The notes beneath the pieces were generated by a model. The model did not search any database and was not told the origin of the DNA. It saw only the letters and a list, made by a program, of their open reading frames with translations. 64,000 nt of DNA, taken from Acidimicrobiales bacterium (GTDB lineage: Bacteria; Actinomycetota; Acidimicrobiia; Acidimicrobiales; Aldehydirespiratoraceae). Shown here in pieces: positions 17,264 to 25,158 of the stretch; position 1 is the first letter of the stretch; each line of letters begins with the position of its first letter. Both the position numbers and the translations under genes were made by a program. The stretch is from assembly GCA_029263195.1 (NCBI GenBank), contig JAJCXX010000084.1:62001-126000 (forward strand). The letters run 5' to 3'.

Positions 17264-17902
17264 TCAGTCGATGCCGTGCTCGATCGCGTAGCGCATGAGC
17301 TCGTCGCGGCGACTGAGATGGAGCTTGTTGAGAATGTTTCGGACGTGGTTCTCGACTGTCCGCGGTGAGATGAATAGATCTTCACCTATCGCCCGGTAGG
17401 TGTGTCCCCGGGCCACGAGTTGGAGAACCTCGCGTTCCCGCTCCGACAGCGCCTGGCTCGCCCCGGGAGCGGCGCCCACCATCTTGCGGAATTCTCCGAG
17501 CACGAGCGCGGCGAGCGTCGGTGAGAACACCGGCTCACCCGCCGCGGCCCGAATCAGCGCAGCCCGCAGCTCCGCCAGCGAAGTGGACTTCACGAGGTAT
17601 CCGACGGCCCCGGCCGCCACTGCATCGAGCAGATCGCGCTCTTGCTCGGACACGGTCAACATCACGATCTTGCTCTTCGTGGCACACTCGCGGACGACCC
17701 GCAACCCGCCTCCACCAGGCATATTCAGGTCGCAAACCACCAGATCCGGCTTCGTGTCTTCGATGACCTTCACAGCGGAGGAGGCATCCGCAGCCTCGCC
17801 GACGACGACGAATGCCTCTCCCAGGTCACCCCGCACGCCGTCACGCCAGATCGGGTGATCATCGACCAGGACCACCCGGATCGGCTCATTCACGGTAGCC
17901 AC
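17264..17902 (-). CDS. NarL/FixJ-type response regulator
   Basis: A 212-residue two-component regulator. The receiver domain (about 8-122) has the acidic pocket VDDHP, the phospho-acceptor Asp58 in VVCDLNMPG, the Thr in MLTVSEQE, and Lys in GYLVKS. The LuxR-type DNA-binding domain is C-terminal (LSEREREVLQLVARGHTYR, then ISPRTVENHVRNILNKL). It starts at GTG 17902 inside the kinase gene (13-base overlap), so it is coupled to that kinase, its likely phosphate donor. Targets cannot be read from the sequence; no obvious repeated site was found nearby. Confidence 0.92.
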   Translation of the reverse strand: MATVNEPIRVVLVDDHPIWRDGVRGDLGEAFVVVGEAADASSAVKVIEDTKPDLVVCDLNMPGGGGLRVVRECATKSKIVMLTVSEQERDLLDAVAAGAVGYLVKSTSLAELRAALIRAAAGEPVFSPTLAALVLGEFRKMVGAAPGASQALSEREREVLQLVARGHTYRAIGEDLFISPRTVENHVRNILNKLHLSRRDELMRYAIEHGID

Positions 17903-19008
17903 AGCAGTACCTCCGTGCCCTTGTCGATTCCGCTGTGGACCTCCACACGGCCGCCGGCGTCGACGATGCGGCCTCGGATCGAGTCAGTGAGACCCCTACC
18001 CTCCGTCACCGCATCCGGGTCGAAGCCGACACCGTTGTCGTGCACTGAGCAAAACAGCGACCACCCATCACCCGGCTCTGCGTACACGGTCACCTTCTTG
18101 GCTGCCCCGTGCTTGCCCGCGTTGGTGAGCGCCTCGGTGACGGCCCCTCCAAGCGCGTGTACCTTCGGGGAAGGCAACGGCCCGATATCGGTGGCAACGA
18201 TTACATCCACGATGCCGTCGAACGACTGCTCGAATCGTCGTCCGGCCGCACGTAGCACGGCCTCGAGATCCTTTCCACCGTCGCTTGGCAGGTCTCGGTC
18301 GCCGTACAAGTACTCGCGCAGCTCGCCCTCCTGATCGCGTGCCAGCCGAGCCAGAGCAGGATCGGCAGCCCGACTCTGCACCACCGCAAGCGTCTGCAAT
18401 ACACCGTCGTGCAACGTCCGAGCCACCTCCTCACGCGCTCGGGCCACCGCCACCTCACGCTCCCAGCGTCGAACAAAGCTCATCACGACCCCGGCCACGA
18501 CCCCGTTCAGCATCGAGATTACGGTGAACGACACAACCGCCATGATGATTGCACGGTCGAACTCACCGGTGTCCGACACGACTGCCGCCAAGCCCCGCGA
18601 CAACCCGATTGCGGTTCCGGCGACACCGCCCCATCGTGGTCCGCGGGCAACGCCCACGGCAATCACCCCAGCGGTGGGCCACCCTGTTCCCAGCGATGGG
18701 CCTCGCCCGTTGACGTGGTCCAACCCGTAGACCAAGCCGGTCGATGCAATCAGCGCAACCCCGAGGCCCACCTCCACGGCCATGATCACAGAAGATGTCG
18801 CTACGGCCGGAGAGGTGCGCAGGAGCCCCGCGACCACAGTCACCGCGAACGCTCCTGCCAGGAGAGCGATTGCCAGCCACGCCCAGCGTCCGTTCATCTC
18901 GTCGGCGTGCACGGCGGCCACCACGGCCATCCACACCCAGGTTCCCCACCGGTACAGCGAGAGTCCCCGCAGGAAACTCAGCGTTGCCCCTTCTCGGCTC
19001 CATGGCAC
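17890..19008 (-). CDS. MacS-type sensor histidine kinase
   Basis: A 372-residue kinase of the NarL-partner class. The N-terminal half holds five to six membrane spans (FLRGLSLYRWGTWVWM through VVAGVVMSFV), with no large extracellular loop, as in the MacS/DUF5931 group. The dimerisation box follows (VARTLHDGVLQTLAVVQ, phospho-accepting His), then an ATPase domain with the N-box VTEALTNAGKHGAAK and DNGVGFDP. GTG 19008 fits a leaderless transcript (TAGGTT six bases upstream); the adjacent GTG 19011 adds one codon. It is coupled to the response regulator downstream. Confidence 0.9.
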   Translation of the reverse strand: MPWSREGATLSFLRGLSLYRWGTWVWMAVVAAVHADEMNGRWAWLAIALLAGAFAVTVVAGLLRTSPAVATSSVIMAVEVGLGVALIASTGLVYGLDHVNGRGPSLGTGWPTAGVIAVGVARGPRWGGVAGTAIGLSRGLAAVVSDTGEFDRAIIMAVVSFTVISMLNGVVAGVVMSFVRRWEREVAVARAREEVARTLHDGVLQTLAVVQSRAADPALARLARDQEGELREYLYGDRDLPSDGGKDLEAVLRAAGRRFEQSFDGIVDVIVATDIGPLPSPKVHALGGAVTEALTNAGKHGAAKKVTVYAEPGDGWSLFCSVHDNGVGFDPDAVTEGRGLTDSIRGRIVDAGGRVEVHSGIDKGTEVLLWLP

Positions 19009-19014
19009 CACCTC

Positions 19015-19020
19015 AACCTA
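19015..19020 (-). promoter_or_regulatory. -10 box of a probable leaderless transcript (sensor kinase)
   Basis: On the minus strand TAGGTT ends six bases before the GTG at 19008, with no ribosome site in between. The layout is the same as the other leaderless candidates in this window. Confidence 0.4.
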
Positions 19021-19201
19021 CTGCACGCCCCGGCCCACCTCATATCCCCGAGGACCCCCGTTTCGAGAATAGGGGAGACCCCGGATGGCGTATCTAGCCG
19101 CGACAGGCGCAAGATCGTGATGTGATCAGCAAGACCGTCACTGTCAATGCGTCGACAAGCGATAGGCAGTCGCCCTGGTGCCCAAAAGAGAGGACCACGT
19201 C

Positions 19202-19903
19202 ATGACCGAACGTCCAACCGCCACCCTCCGGCCCGCGGAGGTACACCACGCACTTGCTTGGTTTGCTGTCGCCGTGATCGTGGGAATGCAGGCAGGCACG
19301 ATCTTTCGATTGCTCGGATCTGTCGGCGAGACCCGCGTCGCCGACTGGATCGACTTGATAACCCCCTTCGCCATCGTGGGATCGGCGGCGCTCGTTCTAC
19401 AACACCTGGACACAGCGAAGCGACACTGGATTCTGTTTGGAGTAGGCGCCCTGAGCTTCACCCTCGGTCACGGGCTGCACCTATCGGCGAATTCGATCAG
19501 CAACGCCGACGATATTGCTCTGAAGGAGGCCGACATCGTGCACCTGTGGGACGAGGTGGTCAGTCACCGCATCTGGTACCCAGGGCTGTTTGTCGTACTG
19601 GTTGCACTCGCGCTGGCACTTCGCTCCGAGATGCTGCGGCTGAGACCCGCGGCGGTGCTTCTCACCGCAGCATTTACCGTGACTCTAGTGAACACCTACA
19701 TCGAGGGCGGTGTCCCGTGGCTCGGTCTCGGGGCCTTCATCTCGGCAGTAGGCGCCGGGCTGATGTGGCGGCCAAGGCCCGTGGCTGTCCCGCTGCTGAT
19801 CATCGGCGGACTCGGTGTGGCGCTGCTCGGCGGCTGGGGCATTGCGTGGTTCGTCGTGGACGGCAGTGTGTTCCCCGAATTCAGCGACGTCGGATGGATC
19901 TAG
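19202..19903 (+). CDS. Integral membrane protein of unknown function
   Basis: A 233-residue protein with about seven predicted spans covering nearly its whole length. Conserved-looking polar residues sit within or beside spans: LGHGLHLSANSI and DIVHLWDEVVSHRIWYPG, where paired His residues could bind metal or heme, though that is speculation. No family was recognised with certainty. The ATG at 19202 is preceded by AGAGGA at good spacing; the GTG at 19178 would overlap that site. The phosphoribosyltransferase gene follows after 39 bases on the same strand. Confidence 0.7.
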   Translation: MTERPTATLRPAEVHHALAWFAVAVIVGMQAGTIFRLLGSVGETRVADWIDLITPFAIVGSAALVLQHLDTAKRHWILFGVGALSFTLGHGLHLSANSISNADDIALKEADIVHLWDEVVSHRIWYPGLFVVLVALALALRSEMLRLRPAAVLLTAAFTVTLVNTYIEGGVPWLGLGAFISAVGAGLMWRPRPVAVPLLIIGGLGVALLGGWGIAWFVVDGSVFPEFSDVGWI

Positions 19904-19942
19904 AAGTGCCGAAGGGCTCGCTGCGGTTGAAACGAGTGGGCA

Positions 19943-20602
19943 ATGTTTGCTGATCGACGACAGGCTGGTCGGCGACTCGCGCCTCTGCTCTCACATCTTC
20001 GCGGGGAAGACGTTGTCGTGGTCGGATTGCCCAGGGGAGGTGTTCCAGTCGCGGAGGAGCTTGCCACCGACCTCGGTGCGCCGCTCGACGTGATCCTGGT
20101 TCGCAAGCTTGGTGTTCCCTCTCAGCCCGAGCTGGGCATGGGGGCCATCGGGGAGGGAGGTGTCCGGGTGATCAACGATGAGGTCGTGGCGATAGCGGGC
20201 GTCGGCTCCGCCGACCTCGCCGCGGTAGAGCGCGTCGAGCGCGTCGAGCTGCACCGGCGCGCCCAGCGCTACCGATCTGGGCGCGAGCGGGAGCGTCTTG
20301 CCGGGCGGATTGTCGTAGTGGTCGACGACGGGATCGCCACGGGTTCCACGGCGAGAGCAGCCTGCGAGGTGGCCCGCGCCGAGGGTGCACAACGGGTGAT
20401 CTTGGCTGTCCCGGTTGCTCCCCGTGGCTGGACCGATCGCCTCGCAGGTAGCGCCGACGAATTCATCTGTGTGGACACACCGAGCCCGTTCTTGGGGGTG
20501 GGCCAGTTCTATGACCGGTTCACGCAGACCACCGATGAGGAGGTCATCGCCAGCCTGCTTCGAGCAGCTCGGACGGCAACGGGTGAGGAGATGTCCGACT
20601 GA
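19943..20602 (+). CDS. Phosphoribosyltransferase-fold protein
   Basis: A 219-residue type I phosphoribosyltransferase. The PRPP-binding loop is intact (VVVVDDGIATGSTARAA, with the two acidic residues and the ATGST loop), and the early turn VVVGLPRGGVPVAEEL is the PPi loop of this group. Stand-alone members of this kind are common in actinobacteria, often near erythromycin-esterase or stress genes, and their base substrate is not known. It starts at ATG 19943 right after the membrane protein gene and may be cotranscribed with it. Confidence 0.88.
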   Translation: MFADRRQAGRRLAPLLSHLRGEDVVVVGLPRGGVPVAEELATDLGAPLDVILVRKLGVPSQPELGMGAIGEGGVRVINDEVVAIAGVGSADLAAVERVERVELHRRAQRYRSGRERERLAGRIVVVVDDGIATGSTARAACEVARAEGAQRVILAVPVAPRGWTDRLAGSADEFICVDTPSPFLGVGQFYDRFTQTTDEEVIASLLRAARTATGEEMSD

Positions 20603-20740
20603 GGTTCGTGTGGCGCAATCTCCCTGCTGCGCTACAGATTGAGGGAGTGGCGGAGTTCTCTCAACCTGTCTGGGGTGTTGGCCGATGGGTGGGGTATCTA
20701 GCGGGTGGTCTGGCTCGTGTGTTGGAAGGCGAGGTGTGAT

Positions 20741-22885
20741 GTGAGATCGAGGGATTCAGGAGTCGAGCGTGGCAGTTTGCTGCCGACCATGCAAGCTCGT
20801 CTGATTGCGGTGATGGCGACGTTGTCGGTGTGCTTCTTGGCCGCTGTAGGGGTGATTACGTGGTCGATGCTCGGCATGGAGAGCAGTCTGTCGGCGATGG
20901 CGGCGCACACAAGTGAGGAAGTGGTTCCGGTTATGCATCTGGAGGGGGAGGTCCGCGAGACGGAGCTAGCGGGCTGGACGGCCTCCTTTGCGATCCAACA
21001 GGGTGCTCCGTCGTTCGTTCGCGGCGAGTACGACCGTGCCGCGGCCATTGCAAACGACACATTTGACTATCTCCGTGCTCAGGATGAGCACATCGTCGAG
21101 GAGCTGGCCCTGCTCCAAGCCGCTGAAGAGCATTGGCGTGTGGCGTTGGATGGGTTCGACTTCGCGATGGCTGGTGGCTTCTCCGATGCATTGGCGCTGG
21201 CCGACTACCTGGCTGGTGTCGGCGATGAGATCGATGCGGTGGTAGAGGCGCTTGACGGCGCACAAGAATCGGCGTTGTTCGAACAGGCCGAGGCAGCCGA
21301 TGCGGCGACGGCCCGGAAGCGTTTGGCGTTGGGGTTGGCTGCCGTCACGTTGTTGGCCACGCTCGCGCTCATGTATTTGGTGACAAAGTTGTTGATGGGC
21401 GGGGCGGTAGCCGCGATCGTACGGCTGCGTGAAGCGGCCCAGCGGTTGGCCTCGGGCGAGTGGGGCCAGCACGTTGAGGTGAACGGTCCCTCGGAATTGG
21501 CAGAGTTGGGCAAGTCGTTCAACACCATGTCCGATCGACTCCGCCAGAGCCACAACGATCTCGAGCATCGGGCATTGCATGATCAGCTCACAGGGTTGGG
21601 AAACCGCACTCTCATGGCTGATCGAATCGAACACGGCGCCGCGACCCGCCAAGCCCAACGCCGTATCGACGCGCTCTTGGTGATCGATCTGGACCGCTTC
21701 AAAGACCTCAACGACACCCGCGGCCATGCGTTGGGTGATCAAGCGCTCATCGAGGTGGCGAGACGACTGTGCCGATGTGTTCGCGATGTCGACACCGTGG
21801 CTCGTTTGGGTGGTGACGAGTTCGGGGTGCTGCTCGAAGGCCTCGACGGGTTGGCCGAAGCCGAGGACGTCGCTGAGCGCATCGTCACGGCGATATCGAC
21901 GCCTCTGCGTCTCAGGGGCGCCGAGGTCACGGTCAGCGCCAGCGTGGGTATCGCGAATGCTGCCCAGGTGACGTCGACCACCGAACTGATCAGTGGCGCG
22001 GACCTGGCCATGTATGAAGCCAAACGCGCTGGCGGGTCGACCTGGCGACTGTTCGAAGAGGATCTACGCGTCGCGCTCGCGGACCGTGTCCAGATCGAAG
22101 CGGATCTGCGAATCGCAATCACCGACAACAAGATCGACGTCGCCTACCAGGCTGTATATGACCTCGAATCCAACCAGCCCATCGGCGTAGAGACGCTGGC
22201 GCGGTGGACCCACCCCACTCACGGCGTGGTCGGCCCCGCCCGGTTCATTCCCATCGCCGAGAACGCGGGCCTCATCGCTGAGCTCGGCTGGAACGTACTT
22301 CACCGGGCCTGTACGCAGACCGGCATCTGGCGCTCCCACTACCCCCACCTCGACTCATTCACCGTCGCAGTCAACATCGCCGCCGCCCACCTCCAAGAGT
22401 CCGAGTTCGTTCCGCGGGTGCTCGACATCGTTGGTTGCGCAGGACTCGAACCAGCCAACCTGGTCCTCGAGATCACCGAAACCATGATGATCCAACGCGG
22501 ATCAGACGCCCGCGAAAAGCTGCTTCAACTCCGCGAGCATGGTGTCAGCGTCTCCATCGACGACTTCGGCACCGGGTACTCGTCGCTGGCCCAACTACGC
22601 GACTACCCGGCCGACAGCCTCAAGATCGATCGAGGGTTCATCGCCGACGTCGATACAGACACCGACAAACAGGCCCTCACCCGAACGATCATCGAACTCG
22701 GCCTGAACCTCGGCCTTCCCTGCATCGCCGAAGGCATCGAAACCCCCGAAGAGTTTGCCACGCTCCGCGCCCTCAACTGTCAGTTCGCCCAAGGCTTCCT
22801 CTTCCACAAACCCAGCCCCGCAATCGAAACCGAAGCCCTGCTCGCCCTCCACACCTCCACCTCGACACGACCCGAGAGTGTCTGA
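20741..22885 (+). CDS. Membrane-bound GGDEF-EAL c-di-GMP protein (intact GGDEF, variant EAL)
   Basis: A 714-residue protein. An N-terminal span (LIAVMATLSVCFLAAVGVI), an extracytoplasmic helical sensor of about 150 residues, a second span (LGLAAVTLLATLALMYLV) and a HAMP-like linker are followed by the GGDEF domain, with the active motif LGGDEFG and start DQLTGLGNRTL. The EAL domain follows, where the motif reads VETLARW: the Glu is kept but Ala is replaced by Thr. IDDFGTGYSSL and LKIDRGFI are intact. It may therefore make c-di-GMP and still bind or degrade it. GTG 20741 is chosen because AAGGCGAGG lies six bases upstream. Confidence 0.9.
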   Translation: MRSRDSGVERGSLLPTMQARLIAVMATLSVCFLAAVGVITWSMLGMESSLSAMAAHTSEEVVPVMHLEGEVRETELAGWTASFAIQQGAPSFVRGEYDRAAAIANDTFDYLRAQDEHIVEELALLQAAEEHWRVALDGFDFAMAGGFSDALALADYLAGVGDEIDAVVEALDGAQESALFEQAEAADAATARKRLALGLAAVTLLATLALMYLVTKLLMGGAVAAIVRLREAAQRLASGEWGQHVEVNGPSELAELGKSFNTMSDRLRQSHNDLEHRALHDQLTGLGNRTLMADRIEHGAATRQAQRRIDALLVIDLDRFKDLNDTRGHALGDQALIEVARRLCRCVRDVDTVARLGGDEFGVLLEGLDGLAEAEDVAERIVTAISTPLRLRGAEVTVSASVGIANAAQVTSTTELISGADLAMYEAKRAGGSTWRLFEEDLRVALADRVQIEADLRIAITDNKIDVAYQAVYDLESNQPIGVETLARWTHPTHGVVGPARFIPIAENAGLIAELGWNVLHRACTQTGIWRSHYPHLDSFTVAVNIAAAHLQESEFVPRVLDIVGCAGLEPANLVLEITETMMIQRGSDAREKLLQLREHGVSVSIDDFGTGYSSLAQLRDYPADSLKIDRGFIADVDTDTDKQALTRTIIELGLNLGLPCIAEGIETPEEFATLRALNCQFAQGFLFHKPSPAIETEALLALHTSTSTRPESV

Positions 22886-22908
22886 TCGGGGACTGGAATG
22901 TGGGAAGG

Positions 22909-23736
22909 TCAGCCAGCGGCTCGCAGGCCGTCGGTGGGGGAGAGGCGGGCGCCGGCGCCAATGACGAGAGCGGCGCCAGTTCCGGCCGCGATTGCGATGC
23001 GCGGGTTGATTGTCTCCCAGCTGCGGATTCGGGTGTAGATGTTGGTGGCGGCTACGCCAAGGGCCACGCCGCCGGCCTGCACGGTCAGGACATTGGTACC
23101 AAGGGAGTCGAGTTGGACCAGCAGCACGAGCCGGGAGGACTCAGAGAGTCCGAGCCAGTCGACCATGGCGGCGATACCGATCATGATGCCCAGCGCGGAG
23201 AGAATGGTTCGCACCTTACGAGTTCGCATTCCGACCGCTACTCGTGGGCGTTCGCCACCATCGGGGAAACGAATAGTCAGAAACTCAAGCACGACGTCGT
23301 CCAATGGTCCGCCGTCGGCGAGAAAGCTCGCTCCGGTGAACGTCAGCACAACCGCGTTTGCCGGGGCTATCACCGGGTCGGTGTGGTCGTTGGCGATCGG
23401 ATATGAGCGGGGCACTACACCTTCACGTGGCTGATAGCTGGTAGCTCCCGGGACGTGCTCGAGCCCCTCGGCATAGAACTCCAAATCGAGGGGAAGTCCG
23501 CAAGACGCGGCACTGATGTTGGTCAATCTGATGCCGGTGAACATCTTTCCGCCGGCGCCGTCTCGGATGCCGAGGTCGGCCGACAAGTCAGAAGAGGTAC
23601 ACAATCGCAGGCCGTCGGGTGGTGCCGGCGCGGCGATGAGTGCCTGCTCCGCCAACTCTTGGGCACTCTCGTTCGAGCACCCTGTGAGGATGACTGTGGC
23701 CAACACCCCGCACACCAACCAACGCCGCCACCGCAT
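22909..23736 (-). CDS. Lipoprotein (DUF4232-like) fused in frame to a MacB permease relic
   Basis: The first 165 residues look like a lipoprotein: signal peptide with lipobox VILTGC (Cys20), then a DUF4232-like domain (CTSSDLSADLGIRDGAGG, TGIRLTNISAASCGLPL). From about residue 168 the reading frame turns into the start of a MacB/FtsX-type ABC permease (MRTRKVRTILSALGIMIGIAA, LGLSESSR, LDSLGTNVLTVQAG), then jumps to the end of such a permease (AIAAGTGAALVIGAGARL then SPTDGLRAAG). The large periplasmic domain and catalytic spans are missing. This is best read as a lipoprotein gene whose 3' end was joined by deletion to a decayed macB gene. Whether the fusion is expressed is unknown. Confidence 0.7.
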   Translation of the reverse strand: MRWRRWLVCGVLATVILTGCSNESAQELAEQALIAAPAPPDGLRLCTSSDLSADLGIRDGAGGKMFTGIRLTNISAASCGLPLDLEFYAEGLEHVPGATSYQPREGVVPRSYPIANDHTDPVIAPANAVVLTFTGASFLADGGPLDDVVLEFLTIRFPDGGERPRVAVGMRTRKVRTILSALGIMIGIAAMVDWLGLSESSRLVLLVQLDSLGTNVLTVQAGGVALGVAATNIYTRIRSWETINPRIAIAAGTGAALVIGAGARLSPTDGLRAAG

Positions 23737-23742
23737 CGTCCA

Positions 23743-23748
23743 ACATTA
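23743..23748 (-). promoter_or_regulatory. -10 box of a probable leaderless transcript (lipoprotein-MacB fusion)
   Basis: On the minus strand TAATGT ends six bases before the ATG at 23736, with no ribosome site between them. Confidence 0.45.
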
Positions 23749-23852
23749 GATCGCACCACCGCCGCCACAAGAGCCAGGTCTCGACTTCTTGGCATCTCGA
23801 CGGCCCAGTTAGAGTCCATTCATCCGCTCCGGGCGAGATCAGGAGACTGCCG

Positions 23853-24029
23853 ATGAGGTTGAGCGCACCAACGAATCGGACCTTCTTCATGGCGTTCGCG
23901 CTGATCGTTCTCGGCGTTGCGGCTTGGGTCTCTCCAATCGGAGACGAAGTCTCGACCGACACAGCATTCTGGGCGGTCGCCGCTGGCGGTGGGCTGCTTG
24001 TGATCGGGAGTGTCTTCAATCGCGTTTGA
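23853..24029 (+). CDS. Small two-span membrane protein (58 aa)
   Basis: A 58-residue protein starting MRLSAPTNRTFFMAFALIV, with two predicted spans (about residues 10-25 and 40-56) and a short loop of Asp, Glu and Thr between them. It resembles a widespread group of short bacterial membrane proteins that begin MKLSAP and have no assigned function. The start is supported by AGGAG seven to eight bases upstream. Its 3' end overlaps the end of the convergent EamA gene by 14 bases. Confidence 0.7.
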   Translation: MRLSAPTNRTFFMAFALIVLGVAAWVSPIGDEVSTDTAFWAVAAGGGLLVIGSVFNRV

Positions 24030-24942
24030 CCGCTCCTGGCGTAGCGACCTCCGTTCGGGTCTGAGCGAGGAACGCTCCGCCTGAGACGATGACGATTCCT
24101 ATGACGCCGAGAGCGCCGGGCCGTTCCCCGAGGAAGACCCACGCCAGCGCGGCGATTTGGATCAGCATGGTGTTGTTGATTGCGGATGACTCGACTGCCG
24201 CAAGCCGCCGTTGAGCGGTGTTCCACAGGGTGAACGCAATGGCGGTGTTCACGATGGCAAGCCATCCAATTATCAAGGCCGACTTGACCCCGAGATCGGG
24301 CAGGCCTTCCACCCCCAATCCAATGGCAAGTAGGACCGCTGCCCCGATGGTCATGCTGACGGTGGTGACTACGAGGGGCGAAGCGTTGCCTTGTCGGTTC
24401 ACGTGTCGTCCGAGCAAGGCCCCCGCGACGTTGGCGGTCAAGCCGGCGCTTGACGCGACCATACCGACCCAGGTTGCGCCGAGATCGCCTGAGAAATACA
24501 CAGCCGCACCGCCCGCCACGAGCACTGCACCTATCAATTGACGGGCTGAGACCCTCTCACCGATCGACCAGCTCGAAAGCACCGCCACGAAGAATGCGGT
24601 CGGAGCGAGCATCAGGCTCGAGGTCGCGGCCGGCTGTGCGTCGATCGCTACGAACTGGGCCCCCTGAGTGACGCTGAAATAGACAAGCCCCAGAATCACC
24701 AGCATCTTGATCGTTGATCTGTCGAGCTTGACGAACTGGTGACGACGCGATCGACTTGAAACGGTCCATCCCAGCAGCACCATCGCTGCAACCGTGAAAC
24801 GCAAACCGGCGAAGGTGAGCGGTGGAAGCTCCTCATCGTCGAGTCCAATGCGGATCAGCACCCACGACGAACTCCACAACATCGTTACGAAGAGGGCCGT
24901 CCATACGGCGCGGGCATGGCTGGGACGATCGGCTTCGGGCAT
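24016..24942 (-). CDS. EamA-family (DMT) transporter
   Basis: A 308-residue membrane protein with ten predicted spans in two EamA halves. The first half starts AVWTALFVTMLWSSSWVLI, and the second contains GMVASSAGLTANVAGALLG and ends with INNTMLIQIAALAWVFLGE, the classic last-helix motif. It differs clearly from the EamA protein at 4868-5833, so the two are paralogues rather than a recent duplication. The substrate is unknown. The ATG at 24942 has AGGAAG upstream. It stands alone between the small membrane protein and a GGDEF-EAL gene; the 216 bases upstream of it hold nothing recognisable. Confidence 0.87.
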   Translation of the reverse strand: MPEADRPSHARAVWTALFVTMLWSSSWVLIRIGLDDEELPPLTFAGLRFTVAAMVLLGWTVSSRSRRHQFVKLDRSTIKMLVILGLVYFSVTQGAQFVAIDAQPAATSSLMLAPTAFFVAVLSSWSIGERVSARQLIGAVLVAGGAAVYFSGDLGATWVGMVASSAGLTANVAGALLGRHVNRQGNASPLVVTTVSMTIGAAVLLAIGLGVEGLPDLGVKSALIIGWLAIVNTAIAFTLWNTAQRRLAAVESSAINNTMLIQIAALAWVFLGERPGALGVIGIVIVSGGAFLAQTRTEVATPGAVKRD

Positions 24943-25158
24943 CTGGAGCTTCCTGGGTCGGCACGCGTTCTACGGTGCCGATCTCACTCCTCGAGGCTTT
25001 TGTCCCTTCAGATGCACGCCGACTCTTCGAGGGCGCTGTGGCGCTCGGTCCTCTCCGTTGGCACGGCCGGATCCCTAGCCACCGATGTCGATCGGTTGCC
25101 GGTCACTCTAGAAACGAATGCGGAACCTGTCGAGCAGAAGGGAATCAGCGCGGCCGGC

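Noticed and set aside
20603-20740. Weak hairpin CAATCT/AGATTG after the phosphoribosyltransferase gene
   Set aside because: The stem is only six bases with a 14-base loop and no T-run; not enough to call a terminator.
22435-23406. Plus-strand frame of 323 codons
   Set aside because: It overlaps the EAL-encoding gene in another frame and then runs antisense to the lipoprotein fusion; Arg/Pro-rich composition is typical of a shadow.
24943-25158. Possible gene fragment between the EamA and GGDEF-EAL genes
   Set aside because: No frame in this 216-base gap shows a motif, good codon use and a ribosome site together; left as intergenic.
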